Source of the DNA: Roseicella sp. DB1501
GTDB taxonomy: Bacteria > Pseudomonadota > Alphaproteobacteria > Acetobacterales > Acetobacteraceae
Assembly (NCBI RefSeq): GCF_013112485.1
Contig: NZ_JABFHG010000003.1
Location: forward strand, 520,146 to 584,145
DNA: 64,000 nt
Direction of reading: 5' to 3'
Position 1 is the stretch's first letter. Each line of letters opens with the position of its first letter. The notes under the pieces were generated by a model. It made no database searches and was not told the DNA's origin. It was given only the letters and a program-made list of their open reading frames with translations. Shown piece after piece: positions 22,894-29,787 of the stretch. Made by a program: the position numbers and the translations under genes.

Positions 22894-23685
22894 ATGTCCG
22901 TGTTCAAAAGTGCGATCTTGGCCTCCATGCTGCTTGCAGGGCAGGCGAATGCAAAATCTTTCATCGTGGCGCTACCCGCCAATCTTTCACCGGCAGCGCA
23001 GGAGCATGTCGCCGAGTTTTTCGGTCAGGTTTATATGGCTCTGGAACCGAAGGATTCGCTGACGGTCTTTGATGCGTCCCACCTTCGCCGAGTAGCGACG
23101 CTGTTCATGCCTGAGACGATCGGCACAGGCAAGCGGGACAGGATCAAAGCCCTTGGCCCCGCGGCAGGACAGATCAGTGAGTTTATCAGCGGCGTGGACG
23201 CCGGCGTTAAGGCCGACGACATCAACATCCCGGCCGCTTTGCGTGACCTGGGAAGCACGGTGCTCCCCACCATGCCCGGAGGCAAGGCGAACGTACTGTT
23301 TATCGGCAGCCTGATTTGGGAGAATGAAAATGACGGGAACTTCAATACGCGGAATTTCATCCCGTCAGATGGCTTCCTGATGGATGCAGGGGGACCGTTT
23401 GGAGTTGTCGGCCAGGAAAAGGTGTTGAGTGGAGCCTTGGTAAGCTTCTGCTACACGGACGCCGTGAAGTCCTTTGCGTCCGAGCGCTTTCGCCAAAAGC
23501 TGGTCTCGTTCTGGGGCAAATCGGTTGTCGGGCGCGGCGGCAAGGTGGGCGCCATCGAGGCTTATGGATCGGGTTGTGCCGCGAGGCTAGCTTCAGATGC
23601 GGTCGATGCTACGCCGTACGCGATCAACCGCTCCGAAAAACTGTTCCTCACGAGCAAGCAGTGGACCCCTGTCGAGGTGAAGTGA
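22894..23685 (+). CDS. Secreted von Willebrand-A-like periplasmic protein
   Basis: 263 residues from ATG 22894, chosen because it starts a clean signal peptide (MSVFKSAILASMLLAGQANA). The mature part alternates strands and helices (SFIVALPANLS..., KDSLTVFDASHLRRVATL, KANVLFIGSLIWENENDG, DGFLMDAGGPFG), resembling a vWA-type Rossmann fold with DxSxx-like and late acidic positions. The assignment is by pattern only. It lies 4 bp after the membrane protein gene. Confidence 0.65.
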   Translation: MSVFKSAILASMLLAGQANAKSFIVALPANLSPAAQEHVAEFFGQVYMALEPKDSLTVFDASHLRRVATLFMPETIGTGKRDRIKALGPAAGQISEFISGVDAGVKADDINIPAALRDLGSTVLPTMPGGKANVLFIGSLIWENENDGNFNTRNFIPSDGFLMDAGGPFGVVGQEKVLSGALVSFCYTDAVKSFASERFRQKLVSFWGKSVVGRGGKVGAIEAYGSGCAARLASDAVDATPYAINRSEKLFLTSKQWTPVEVK

Positions 23686-23686
23686 G

Positions 23687-23956
23687 ATGAATCAGATCGA
23701 TTGGAACCAGGTGCTGCAGTTTACCACGATCGCTGCGGGCAGCTATGTCGCTGCGCATACTATGCAATGGGTGATTGCCGATGTGATCGCCCCGCTCGTC
23801 GGTCTTGCGATAGCCTGGCGTGTCTCCAGCAGCTACGTCAGGTGGAAGCGGGCGCAAGCCGCTGCGCTTCGAGAAACTGTCCCTGAGATCGAAGCGCCTT
23901 CGGCCCCGGTGGTCTATATAAGCCGAGCGAGGGCACTCAGGTCGAGATCGTGGTAG
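23687..23956 (+). CDS. Small membrane protein
   Basis: 89 residues with one or two hydrophobic segments (FTTIAAGSYVAAHTMQWVIA and VIAPLVGLAIAWRV) and a basic, Arg-rich tail. The start is 2 bp after the previous stop. It ends the transfer operon, as a strong terminator follows. No family recognised. Confidence 0.65.
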   Translation: MNQIDWNQVLQFTTIAAGSYVAAHTMQWVIADVIAPLVGLAIAWRVSSSYVRWKRAQAAALRETVPEIEAPSAPVVYISRARALRSRSW

Positions 23957-23985
23957 GTCACGCTCGTATTGGACGGTGCATGAGG

Positions 23986-24009
23986 GGCGGGGTTTGATCC
24001 CCGCCTTTT
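23986..24009 (+). terminator. Rho-independent terminator
   Basis: GGCGGGG-TTTGAT-CCCCGCC followed by TTTT, 30 bp after the stop of the membrane protein gene. It closes the operon that starts with the SprT-like gene. Confidence 0.85.
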
Positions 24010-24052
24010 CCCTGTCCAGGCTTTGTCTATCCAGGGTCATTTACACAGACGC

Positions 24053-24661
24053 ATGGAGATTGAAGCGGCTGCGGTAGTCCTTGGTGTCGCGCGTCATGAA
24101 ATTGAAACCCTGACCCCGCAGAAGGTGGGCAGGCGTCACCAGAAGCGCGTTAAGGCGTGTGATGGTGCCGAGGAAACGGCAAGGGTCAATGCGGCGAGGG
24201 ACGTGTTGCTGGACTGGCTCAAGGCGGGCAGGCTTGAGGGAGAGGTTGAGCCTAAACCCGAACCTGAACGGCGCCCTGCGCCGTCACCTCAGGTGCCGCC
24301 AAGGCCGCAAGCCGACCCGTCACCGCAACCGGCCCCAGCATGGGCAAGAGACGATACCTGGGTAAAGGTTCGAGCATTTGCGCCTTCGGTGATCATCGCG
24401 GTCGTCCTGCTGGCCTCTGCTATTATGGCAGTGCCTAAAGCCGTCGAAAAAGCCAAGCCACTCGTGCGCCAGTTCACCCAGCCATGCGTTTCGTACGGAC
24501 AATGGGAAGCCTACATGCGCCGACCGAACGTCTGCATTCAAACCGACGGGTACGGGCGATGCACACGCATGGGCTTCAACGCCTGGTACGGGAATAAGGA
24601 CGAGGAAAATATGTTCGCGCGGATCTGTCCGGAAAGTCTGAGGAAGCACGACATACATTGA
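24053..24661 (+). CDS. J-domain-like membrane-anchored protein
   Basis: 202 residues from ATG 24053 (a TTG at 24023 is an alternative). Residues 1-60 (IEAAAVVLGVARHEIETLT then RRHQKRVKACDG and ARVNAARDVLLDWL) follow the helical order of plasmid J-domain proteins, but the HPD tripeptide is not intact. A Pro-rich linker (about 70-100), one membrane segment (SVIIAVVLLASAIMAVP) and a Cys-containing extracytoplasmic tail follow. Likely an envelope protein; chaperone function is doubtful without HPD. Confidence 0.62.
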   Translation: MEIEAAAVVLGVARHEIETLTPQKVGRRHQKRVKACDGAEETARVNAARDVLLDWLKAGRLEGEVEPKPEPERRPAPSPQVPPRPQADPSPQPAPAWARDDTWVKVRAFAPSVIIAVVLLASAIMAVPKAVEKAKPLVRQFTQPCVSYGQWEAYMRRPNVCIQTDGYGRCTRMGFNAWYGNKDEENMFARICPESLRKHDIH

Positions 24662-24751
24662 TCGGCCCGGCATCCAACTTTCTACCGGCCCGTACCCGGA
24701 CTAAGCTTCCGCCCGCCGGGAACCCGACGTCCGGTTTGGCAGGAAGCCGCA

Positions 24752-25480
24752 ATGATCATTCTGTACAACGCCCCACGGTCCAGCGCCTCGCGCCGCGTCC
24801 GACTCTGTCTCGAAGAGAAGGGCCTCGCCTACGACAATAGGATCGTCGACATGGGCAAGCTCGAGCATCACTCGGCGGCGTACCTGAAAATCAACCCGAA
24901 CGGTGTCGTCCCGTCGATGCTCCATGACGGCAAGCCGCTGCATGAAAGCGGCACCATCTGCGAGTACCTGGACGAGATTTGCCCCGATCCCCCGCTGCGG
25001 CCGGCGGACCCGTACGACCGCGCGCTGATGCGCAACTGGATCCGCCATATCGATGAGCGCATCCACAACCTCATCATCTTCAACTGGCGGCATTCCTTCG
25101 GCGAGATGGCATCGAAATGGACCGACGAGGAACTCGCGGCGAAGCTTGCCAGCATCCCGAGCAAGGAACGGCAGGAATCCTGGCTGCGCGTCGCACGACG
25201 GCCCTACACCGAGGAGGAGCGCGCCGAAGCGCGCGGGAAGCTCGTCGTGCTGCTGGACCGCATGGAAGCCGCCATAGCGGCGTCGTGCTGGCTCGTCGGC
25301 GGCGCCTATTCGATCGCGGACATCGCGGCCGTCCCCTTCGTCAAGCGGATCGACGAAGAGATCGCCCCGGACGAGGTGACGACTGCAAAGCATCCCCATG
25401 TCGCGGACTGGTGGTCCCGCATTCAGGCCCGCCCGGCCTTCGAGCGAGCGAACATCGGGCCGTTTGTGGACCCGTCCTGA
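24752..25480 (+). CDS. Glutathione S-transferase family protein
   Basis: 242 residues. The N-terminal thioredoxin-like domain has IILYNAPRSSASRRVRLCL, the cis-Pro region NPNGVVPSML and the glutathione-binding HESGTICEYLDE. The C-terminal helical domain contains SIADIAAVPFV (N-capping box) and ends HPHVADWWSRIQARPAFE. This is a standard cytosolic GST. It is chromosomal-type cargo, higher in GC than neighbours, between the transfer operon and the minus-strand phage genes. Substrate unknown. Confidence 0.9.
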   Translation: MIILYNAPRSSASRRVRLCLEEKGLAYDNRIVDMGKLEHHSAAYLKINPNGVVPSMLHDGKPLHESGTICEYLDEICPDPPLRPADPYDRALMRNWIRHIDERIHNLIIFNWRHSFGEMASKWTDEELAAKLASIPSKERQESWLRVARRPYTEEERAEARGKLVVLLDRMEAAIAASCWLVGGAYSIADIAAVPFVKRIDEEIAPDEVTTAKHPHVADWWSRIQARPAFERANIGPFVDPS

Positions 25481-25569
25481 GCCGGGCAGTTCTGGTAGCC
25501 GCACAGGTCCGGGGCTGGTAACGGCGGCTCGGCGAACAGGTCTGGTTGTGCGTTGAAGGCGCGGCGCAG

Positions 25570-26556
25570 TCAGTCCTGCGCTTTCTCAGCCAGGCTAGTC
25601 GCCGGAAGCTTCTGCTTTCCGGCGGGCAGAGCGCCATTGTACAGCTGTGCCAGCCTTGCGATCGCCCAAGTCACCCTATCGGAGCCATTGGCGCTTTCCG
25701 CGGCGTCGTCCCTGACTCGATCAAGGTCAAGATCAAGCAGAACCTCCTGCATGACGGCATCGCTGATTGGGTAGTCGGCGTGAATCGAATAAAATCGGCT
25801 CAAGATCTTGACGGCATAGGCTGTAATCATGCCGGGCTCGTCTGGATAGGTTGCCCGTATCAATCGCAAAGCCCAGATCAGCGCGTCGTCGCCATGAACC
25901 TTCATCGCTGTTTTCAAAGCTGCGATGGCCATGGTTTCGTTCGGCTTTGCGACGGCTACCATCTTCGGATAGCGAGGGATAGACACGTCTGATTTGGCGC
26001 AGATGCTCGCCAGGCGGACACTGATCTGATCCTCGGCGGCGATCATCGCGTGGTGGATGGCATAAGCATTCACAGAGACACGCTTGCCATTGATGCCAGC
26101 GAAAGCGCGGGCCTGCTGCGCCTGGGTGAGGTTTTCAAGAAGCACGGCAGGAATTTCGCGGATGTTGACCTGCTGCGCGGCGAGCATGCGGTGCTGCCCG
26201 TCAATCACCCAGTATCCTGATTCATCGCGTTGTGTGATGGTGATCGGCTGAAAGAGCGGCCACTGGAAGTTGGCGACGATGTCCTTGATGACCGCCTGGC
26301 CGCGCTTGGTGGACACGTTGCGCTGGTAGTGGCTGTCGATATGAAGTTCGCTAACAGGAACCCACATCAAGACGGGTTTAGATCCCAGATCCCGCGTTGA
26401 CTGCGGTTTTGGCGGCTTGGTATCGACCTTCTGTATCCGTTCGGCCTTTACAGGCGCATCATCTCTATGGGAGGGTGCTTTCGGGATCGGCGGTGAAACA
26501 TGTTCTTGCCGTGGGCATTTGGTGACGCCGTGCCGCGCAATAAATGCCGCCTTCAT
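25570..26556 (-). CDS. ParB/sulfiredoxin-fold nuclease-like protein
   Basis: 328 residues from ATG 26556; longer starts would overlap the 37-residue membrane gene and read as non-coding. VSELHIDSHYQRNVSTKRG, FQWPLFQPITITQ and YWVIDGQHRMLAAQ form a ParB/Srx-type domain of the DUF6551-like class found on phages and plasmids. A C-terminal helical region follows (ALKTAMKVHGDDALIWAL). There is no second partition gene nearby and no HTH of a canonical ParB, so it is more likely a ParB-like nuclease or regulator than a partition protein. Confidence 0.8.
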   Translation of the reverse strand: MKAAFIARHGVTKCPRQEHVSPPIPKAPSHRDDAPVKAERIQKVDTKPPKPQSTRDLGSKPVLMWVPVSELHIDSHYQRNVSTKRGQAVIKDIVANFQWPLFQPITITQRDESGYWVIDGQHRMLAAQQVNIREIPAVLLENLTQAQQARAFAGINGKRVSVNAYAIHHAMIAAEDQISVRLASICAKSDVSIPRYPKMVAVAKPNETMAIAALKTAMKVHGDDALIWALRLIRATYPDEPGMITAYAVKILSRFYSIHADYPISDAVMQEVLLDLDLDRVRDDAAESANGSDRVTWAIARLAQLYNGALPAGKQKLPATSLAEKAQD

Positions 26557-26633
26557 CGCTTCAGTATCTGAATTTCTATTCTGCCGACCTGTCACATCTC
26601 CTCGTCTTCCTGCCGCATCCCCTGCGGCTGGGC

Positions 26634-26747
26634 TTATCGAATGAAGTTCATCGCCACACGCGGCACCGCGACAACGGCCAGCAGCATGACCAGGATCGCG
26701 GACCAAGTGGGGTAGGGCGCCTCGGGTTCGAGTTCGATGTCGATCAT
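26634..26747 (-). CDS. Single-span small membrane protein (37 residues)
   Basis: MIDIELEPEAPYPTWSA, then one hydrophobic segment ILVMLLAVVAVP and a short tail. The ATG overlaps the stop of the upstream gene (ATGA). An acidic N-terminus plus one membrane helix recalls tiny phage membrane proteins, but no function can be given. Confidence 0.55.
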   Translation of the reverse strand: MIDIELEPEAPYPTWSAILVMLLAVVAVPRVAMNFIR

Positions 26748-27160
26748 GGCGCCGGCCCTTCTGGCTTGTGTTGTGCGGCCTGGCGCTCGATCTCCCTCAC
26801 GAGGGGCAGGGCGGCGGTGATGAAGCCCGACAGCCATTGCACGGCGTCGCCGCCGTCGATCGGCTCATCGGCCCTGACGGCTTCGCCCCAATGATCGACA
26901 GCCGACTGGAGCATGCCGAGCATCGCCTTGGCGAAGTGCTGGGGTATCTCCCCCTGCGGGAAGTCGATAACGACGCCATCGGAGTCCCCCGCTACGTCCA
27001 CCAAGGCGGCAAAACTGCGACCATCGCAATCCTCGACGAGATCAGCTTCGCTCGTCGGCCTGTCATGCCCCAGATAGGCGGCGTGGGAAGGGCTTTCGGC
27101 TGAGATGCCGTTAAATTTCACCCGCATTTCGCGGTATATGGTGACATCGTAGTTCGGCAT
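26744..27160 (-). CDS. Hypothetical protein downstream of RtcB
   Basis: 138 residues from the ATG preceded by GAAGGAGAT and a leader hairpin. The start MPNYDVTIYREMRVKFNGI is a strand pair common in small phage proteins. The C-terminal half is helical (PQHFAKAMLGMLQSAVDHW, LSGFITAALPLVREIE). Family not recognised. Coupled to the 37-residue membrane protein. Confidence 0.65.
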   Translation of the reverse strand: MPNYDVTIYREMRVKFNGISAESPSHAAYLGHDRPTSEADLVEDCDGRSFAALVDVAGDSDGVVIDFPQGEIPQHFAKAMLGMLQSAVDHWGEAVRADEPIDGGDAVQWLSGFITAALPLVREIERQAAQHKPEGPAP

Positions 27161-27174
27161 ATCTCCTTCTTTCT

Positions 27175-27187
27175 CCGGCTGGGCCGG
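27175..27187 (-). promoter_or_regulatory. Intercistronic leader hairpin (minus strand)
   Basis: Read on the minus strand: CCGGC-CCA-GCCGG followed by AGAAAGAAGGAGAT and the ATG at 27160. It starts two bases after the RtcB stop. The stem sequence matches the copy in front of mom (35960). Confidence 0.55.
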
Positions 27188-27188
27188 C

Positions 27189-28373
27189 TCAGTCTTTGTA
27201 CGGATCGCGTGTATCACTGCCTGCCATGCAGACGATGATCGGGGTCAACCTGTGTTCCACGGCGATGCTGTCGCTGTGGAAGGCCAGAACCTCGTCCAGC
27301 TTCTTGTAGCAACCCGGCGCTTCATCAGCCCCGGAGCCGAATAGGTGGATCCTGTTCGCCTTCATCTCCTCCCGCATCGCGTCCTCATCAATTAGGCCCG
27401 GAGCAACGCGGACGCGGTTGCGTCCCCAGCCTTTGAATTTCCCTGCCGCTTGAGTGCGAGAAAGGACGCGGCCTGCTCCATGCACTGTCGAGTACAGGTT
27501 TTCTTTGGCAGATGGTGTATCCAATCCACGCACGATCACGCTTTGGTCCGCCATCGTCGAACCGATGAAACTGCGCTGGTCGGGAAAGGCCGGTGTCGAG
27601 CCTTTGCGGACGACGAAATACTTGTCGCCGTCGTGTTCCTCGATCCAGGCGAAGTTATGGTGGTTGTGGACCTCATCAATCCAGTGATCGCCACCTTGGA
27701 TGATCTTCGAAACTGTCTTGCAGACCCAATCCCGCCCCGCATAGGCGTACTTCCCGCCCAGCGTCATGGCCTCGTAGTAGGCTTGGCCAACATCGGAATT
27801 CATGTCCACGATGCAGGGATCGGCGTCCATAGCATCTTTGGCGCCAAGTTTCTTCAGGAAGTGCGTCGTTGCCTTATGGCCAAGACCGCGGCTGCCGAAG
27901 TGGACGCCGATCCAAACGAAGTCGTCCTCATCGCGGAAGACGTCAACATAGTGATTGCCTGATCCCACGGTGCCGAGCTGCGCAGCGGCAAGGTCTTTCA
28001 AACCAGCCAGGGCTTCGTTCTCCCAGTTGGCGTCAGTGTCGAGGAATTCGGCTTCAACCGGCATTTCGTTGACCCGCCCGACACCAAAGCTGATGGTGCG
28101 GTTGATCTCCCGCCCTAGTTCCTTCCAGCGGTCATGGCTCATCTCGCTGGCCTTGAGAGGCAGTTTCACCGCCATGTTGCCGCAGGCGATGTCGAAGCCT
28201 ACTCCGGAGATTGAGATGCGGTCTTTGTATGCAGCTACGCCGCCGATTGGATGGCCGTACCCTAAGTGATTGTCGGCGCACAGCACGCCATAATCAGCCT
28301 GCTCCATGACCTTCTTCATCTGGTCAAGTGTTTTTTCCTCGACCTCTCCGTTTACTTTAAGCCGCTTTTCCAT
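27189..28373 (-). CDS. rtcB: RtcB-type RNA ligase
   Basis: 394 residues. Motifs of RtcB (3'-phosphate/5'-OH RNA ligase, Mn and GTP dependent) are clear: GVGFDIACG (58-66, metal-binding Asp and Cys), GSGNHYVDV, HFGSRGLGH, HNHHNFAW, RKGSTPA and STVHGAGRVLSR, in which the His (near 298) is guanylylated. Length is normal for the shorter class. It repairs tRNA or other RNA cut by ribotoxins. Phage-borne copies are thought to counter tRNA-cleaving defences. It overlaps the upstream HNH gene by 17 bp, and no Archease partner is visible. Confidence 0.95.
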   Translation of the reverse strand: MEKRLKVNGEVEEKTLDQMKKVMEQADYGVLCADNHLGYGHPIGGVAAYKDRISISGVGFDIACGNMAVKLPLKASEMSHDRWKELGREINRTISFGVGRVNEMPVEAEFLDTDANWENEALAGLKDLAAAQLGTVGSGNHYVDVFRDEDDFVWIGVHFGSRGLGHKATTHFLKKLGAKDAMDADPCIVDMNSDVGQAYYEAMTLGGKYAYAGRDWVCKTVSKIIQGGDHWIDEVHNHHNFAWIEEHDGDKYFVVRKGSTPAFPDQRSFIGSTMADQSVIVRGLDTPSAKENLYSTVHGAGRVLSRTQAAGKFKGWGRNRVRVAPGLIDEDAMREEMKANRIHLFGSGADEAPGCYKKLDEVLAFHSDSIAVEHRLTPIIVCMAGSDTRDPYKD

Positions 28374-28815
28374 GTTTACTCCGATTCTTGGTTCTTAACC
28401 TATGGCAGTTTGAGCAAACAACATCGCACTTGGCGATCTCGTCAATTATATCTTGGTACGACCGATAAACCGCCCGCGTTGCGTGACAGAGATTGAAGAT
28501 TTTTTTGCCCCGAACGTGGTCAAAGTCCATGCAAACTCTGTCATATTTCTCGCCGCAGTCCATACATGGCACATCCTTAGCGGCAAAGATGTATTGGTCA
28601 ATCCGTTGCCGCCTTTCTTTGGCGTATTTGCGCTGCTGCTCTTTCCTCCGCTCTAAATAGAGAGGATCCGTATTTTTCCTGCGTTTGTATGCCCGCGAGT
28701 GCTCCTGGTATCTTTCTGGATTTGCCGCTCTTTTCTTTCTCCCGTAAATAGCCTCACGACTCTCGGAAACCGTTCGCTCTGGACCCATAGTAGACGTGGC
28801 AGTGACGCGTAGCAA
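28357..28815 (-). CDS. HNH-like endonuclease
   Basis: 152 residues from a TTG preceded by AGGA (an ATG at 28788 is an alternative). A very basic N-terminal half (NPERYQEHSRAYKRRKNTD...YAKERRQRID) precedes a zinc-bound HNH core: PCMDCGEKY, CMDFDHVRGKK and CDVVCSNCHRLRTKNR. The DFDH and CHR positions fit the HNH/treble-clef metal site of small phage endonucleases. It may be a free-standing homing nuclease or a packaging-type nicking enzyme. It overlaps rtcB. Confidence 0.8.
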   Translation of the reverse strand: MLRVTATSTMGPERTVSESREAIYGRKKRAANPERYQEHSRAYKRRKNTDPLYLERRKEQQRKYAKERRQRIDQYIFAAKDVPCMDCGEKYDRVCMDFDHVRGKKIFNLCHATRAVYRSYQDIIDEIAKCDVVCSNCHRLRTKNRSKHGKAA

Positions 28816-29246
28816 AGTTTCCTAACATCTTTCTCCACCGATCCCCGGTGGGGGGGGGGGTACGAATCCAACTTTGTGAAATCGACGCTTTCTGAATAAT
28901 ATCCGTTTGATGATCCATACCAGCGCACCGTTACGCTGCCCTTCACGGTGGCAAACTCATAAAAGGTCCAGGTGAAGCTGTCCTGGTAGTCAGGAACCGT
29001 AACATCAGGAGGATTTTCATCGCGGAATTCCCGCTCTTCTGCTTTGATTATTGGGGACCCGACCAAGTCATTCAGGTCGCCGCAGACATCCTCAATCTGG
29101 ACGCTCTCACAGCAGCTTTGTGAATGATAAAGCTTAAAACGTTCGCCACTGTCGGCCTCAAAATGAAGCTCGTCATCGCCGGACTTTTCGACTTTGATCA
29201 GCGTCTTGCCTAGTAAAGTGTCTAAATTGCAGTTATCGCCCCACAT
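28653..29246 (-). CDS. DUF7448-like phage protein, C-terminus altered by a C-tract
   Basis: 197 residues as read. MWGDNCNLDTLLGKTL, ELHFEADSGERFKLYHSQSC, VCGDLNDLVGSPI and TVRWYGSSNGYYSESVDF are the signatures of a phage family (DUF7448-like) that normally stops soon after SVDF. Here the frame runs through a run of 11 C (Pro-Pro-Pro) into about 60 residues that read like non-coding sequence and overlap the HNH gene. A tract one base longer would stop after about a dozen residues. The tract is either a slippery site or an assembly error. Good GAAGGAG start signal behind a leader hairpin. Confidence 0.7.
   Translation of the reverse strand: MWGDNCNLDTLLGKTLIKVEKSGDDELHFEADSGERFKLYHSQSCCESVQIEDVCGDLNDLVGSPIIKAEEREFRDENPPDVTVPDYQDSFTWTFYEFATVKGSVTVRWYGSSNGYYSESVDFTKLDSYPPPHRGSVEKDVRKLCYASLPRLLWVQSERFPRVVRLFTGERKERQIQKDTRSTRGHTNAGKIRILSI
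28835..28851 (-). promoter_or_regulatory. Intercistronic leader hairpin (minus strand)
   Basis: Minus strand: CCACC-GGGGATC-GGTGG followed by AGAAAGATG. The HNH gene begins a few bases further on. The 5' arm overlaps the end of the C-tract. Confidence 0.5.
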
Positions 29247-29261
29247 AATCTCCTTCTTTCT

Positions 29262-29278
29262 CCACTAGTCCCCGGTGG
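29262..29278 (-). promoter_or_regulatory. Intercistronic leader hairpin (minus strand)
   Basis: Minus strand: CCAC-CGGGGACTA-GTGG (4 bp), followed by AGAAAGAAGGAGATT and the ATG at 29246. The downstream ribosome-site string is identical to that before the gene at 4161. Confidence 0.5.
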
Positions 29279-29282
29279 CGGG

Positions 29283-29432
29283 CTAATCCTTCTTACCTGG
29301 CCGCAAAGCTCGATCTAAAATGAACCTAATCTCGCCGCCTTTGGTGCGCCCGTTCTTTTTCGCGCTGGCCTTCAACAAAGCCATAAGCGATTTCGGAGCC
29401 TTAAAAGATGTCGGAACCAATGGATCATTCAT
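29283..29432 (-). CDS. Ribbon-helix-helix-like small protein
   Basis: 49 residues from ATG 29432; longer starts would run into the divergent gene. VPTSFKAPKSLMALLKASAKKNGRTKGGEIRFILDRAL has the strand-helix-helix spacing of Arc/RHH repressors or antitoxins (the string is split here by a turn at KNGR). It probably regulates its own divergent region. No toxin partner is visible. Confidence 0.55.
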   Translation of the reverse strand: MNDPLVPTSFKAPKSLMALLKASAKKNGRTKGGEIRFILDRALRPGKKD

Positions 29433-29508
29433 GTCAAAAAGATAATACAAGGTATTACCAATGTCGCGGCTTTTGTGAGCAATATTCTTTCGTTTTACGG
29501 AGGCAGCC

Positions 29509-29784
29509 ATGCCCAACAAACCCGACCCCGAGACCTATGCCCGCTACGTCGAAGCCATCCATGAGGCCTGGTTCGCGGCCATCGCGATGACCGGCTGCGT
29601 CGAATGCGCGATGCGTCAGATCATCGGGGAAGTGACCGAGTTCGCAGCGATCAGGGCTGACCGCATCGAGGACATGCCGCAGCCCGACGACCCATCGATC
29701 CGCTGCGGCAAGTGCGATACGAAGCCGTTCCCCTCCCTGACCAGCCCGTTGCGCGTCAGGCTGGTGGAGCGCGTTCAGTCCTGA
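29509..29784 (+). CDS. Hypothetical Cys-containing protein
   Basis: 91 residues after an ACGGAGG ribosome site. The helix pair NPDPETYARYVEAIHEAWF-like start is followed by GCVECAMRQIIGE and RCGKCDTKPF, giving possible metal-binding CxxC pairs. It stands alone on the plus strand, converging on the giant helicase gene. No family recognised. Confidence 0.55.
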   Translation: MPNKPDPETYARYVEAIHEAWFAAIAMTGCVECAMRQIIGEVTEFAAIRADRIEDMPQPDDPSIRCGKCDTKPFPSLTSPLRVRLVERVQS

Positions 29785-29787
29785 TCC

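Noticed and set aside
25570..26556. Partition system (ParA/ParB) at the ParB-like gene
   Set aside because: No ParA ATPase adjacent and the protein lacks a canonical ParB helix-turn-helix; fits a DUF6551-like protein better.
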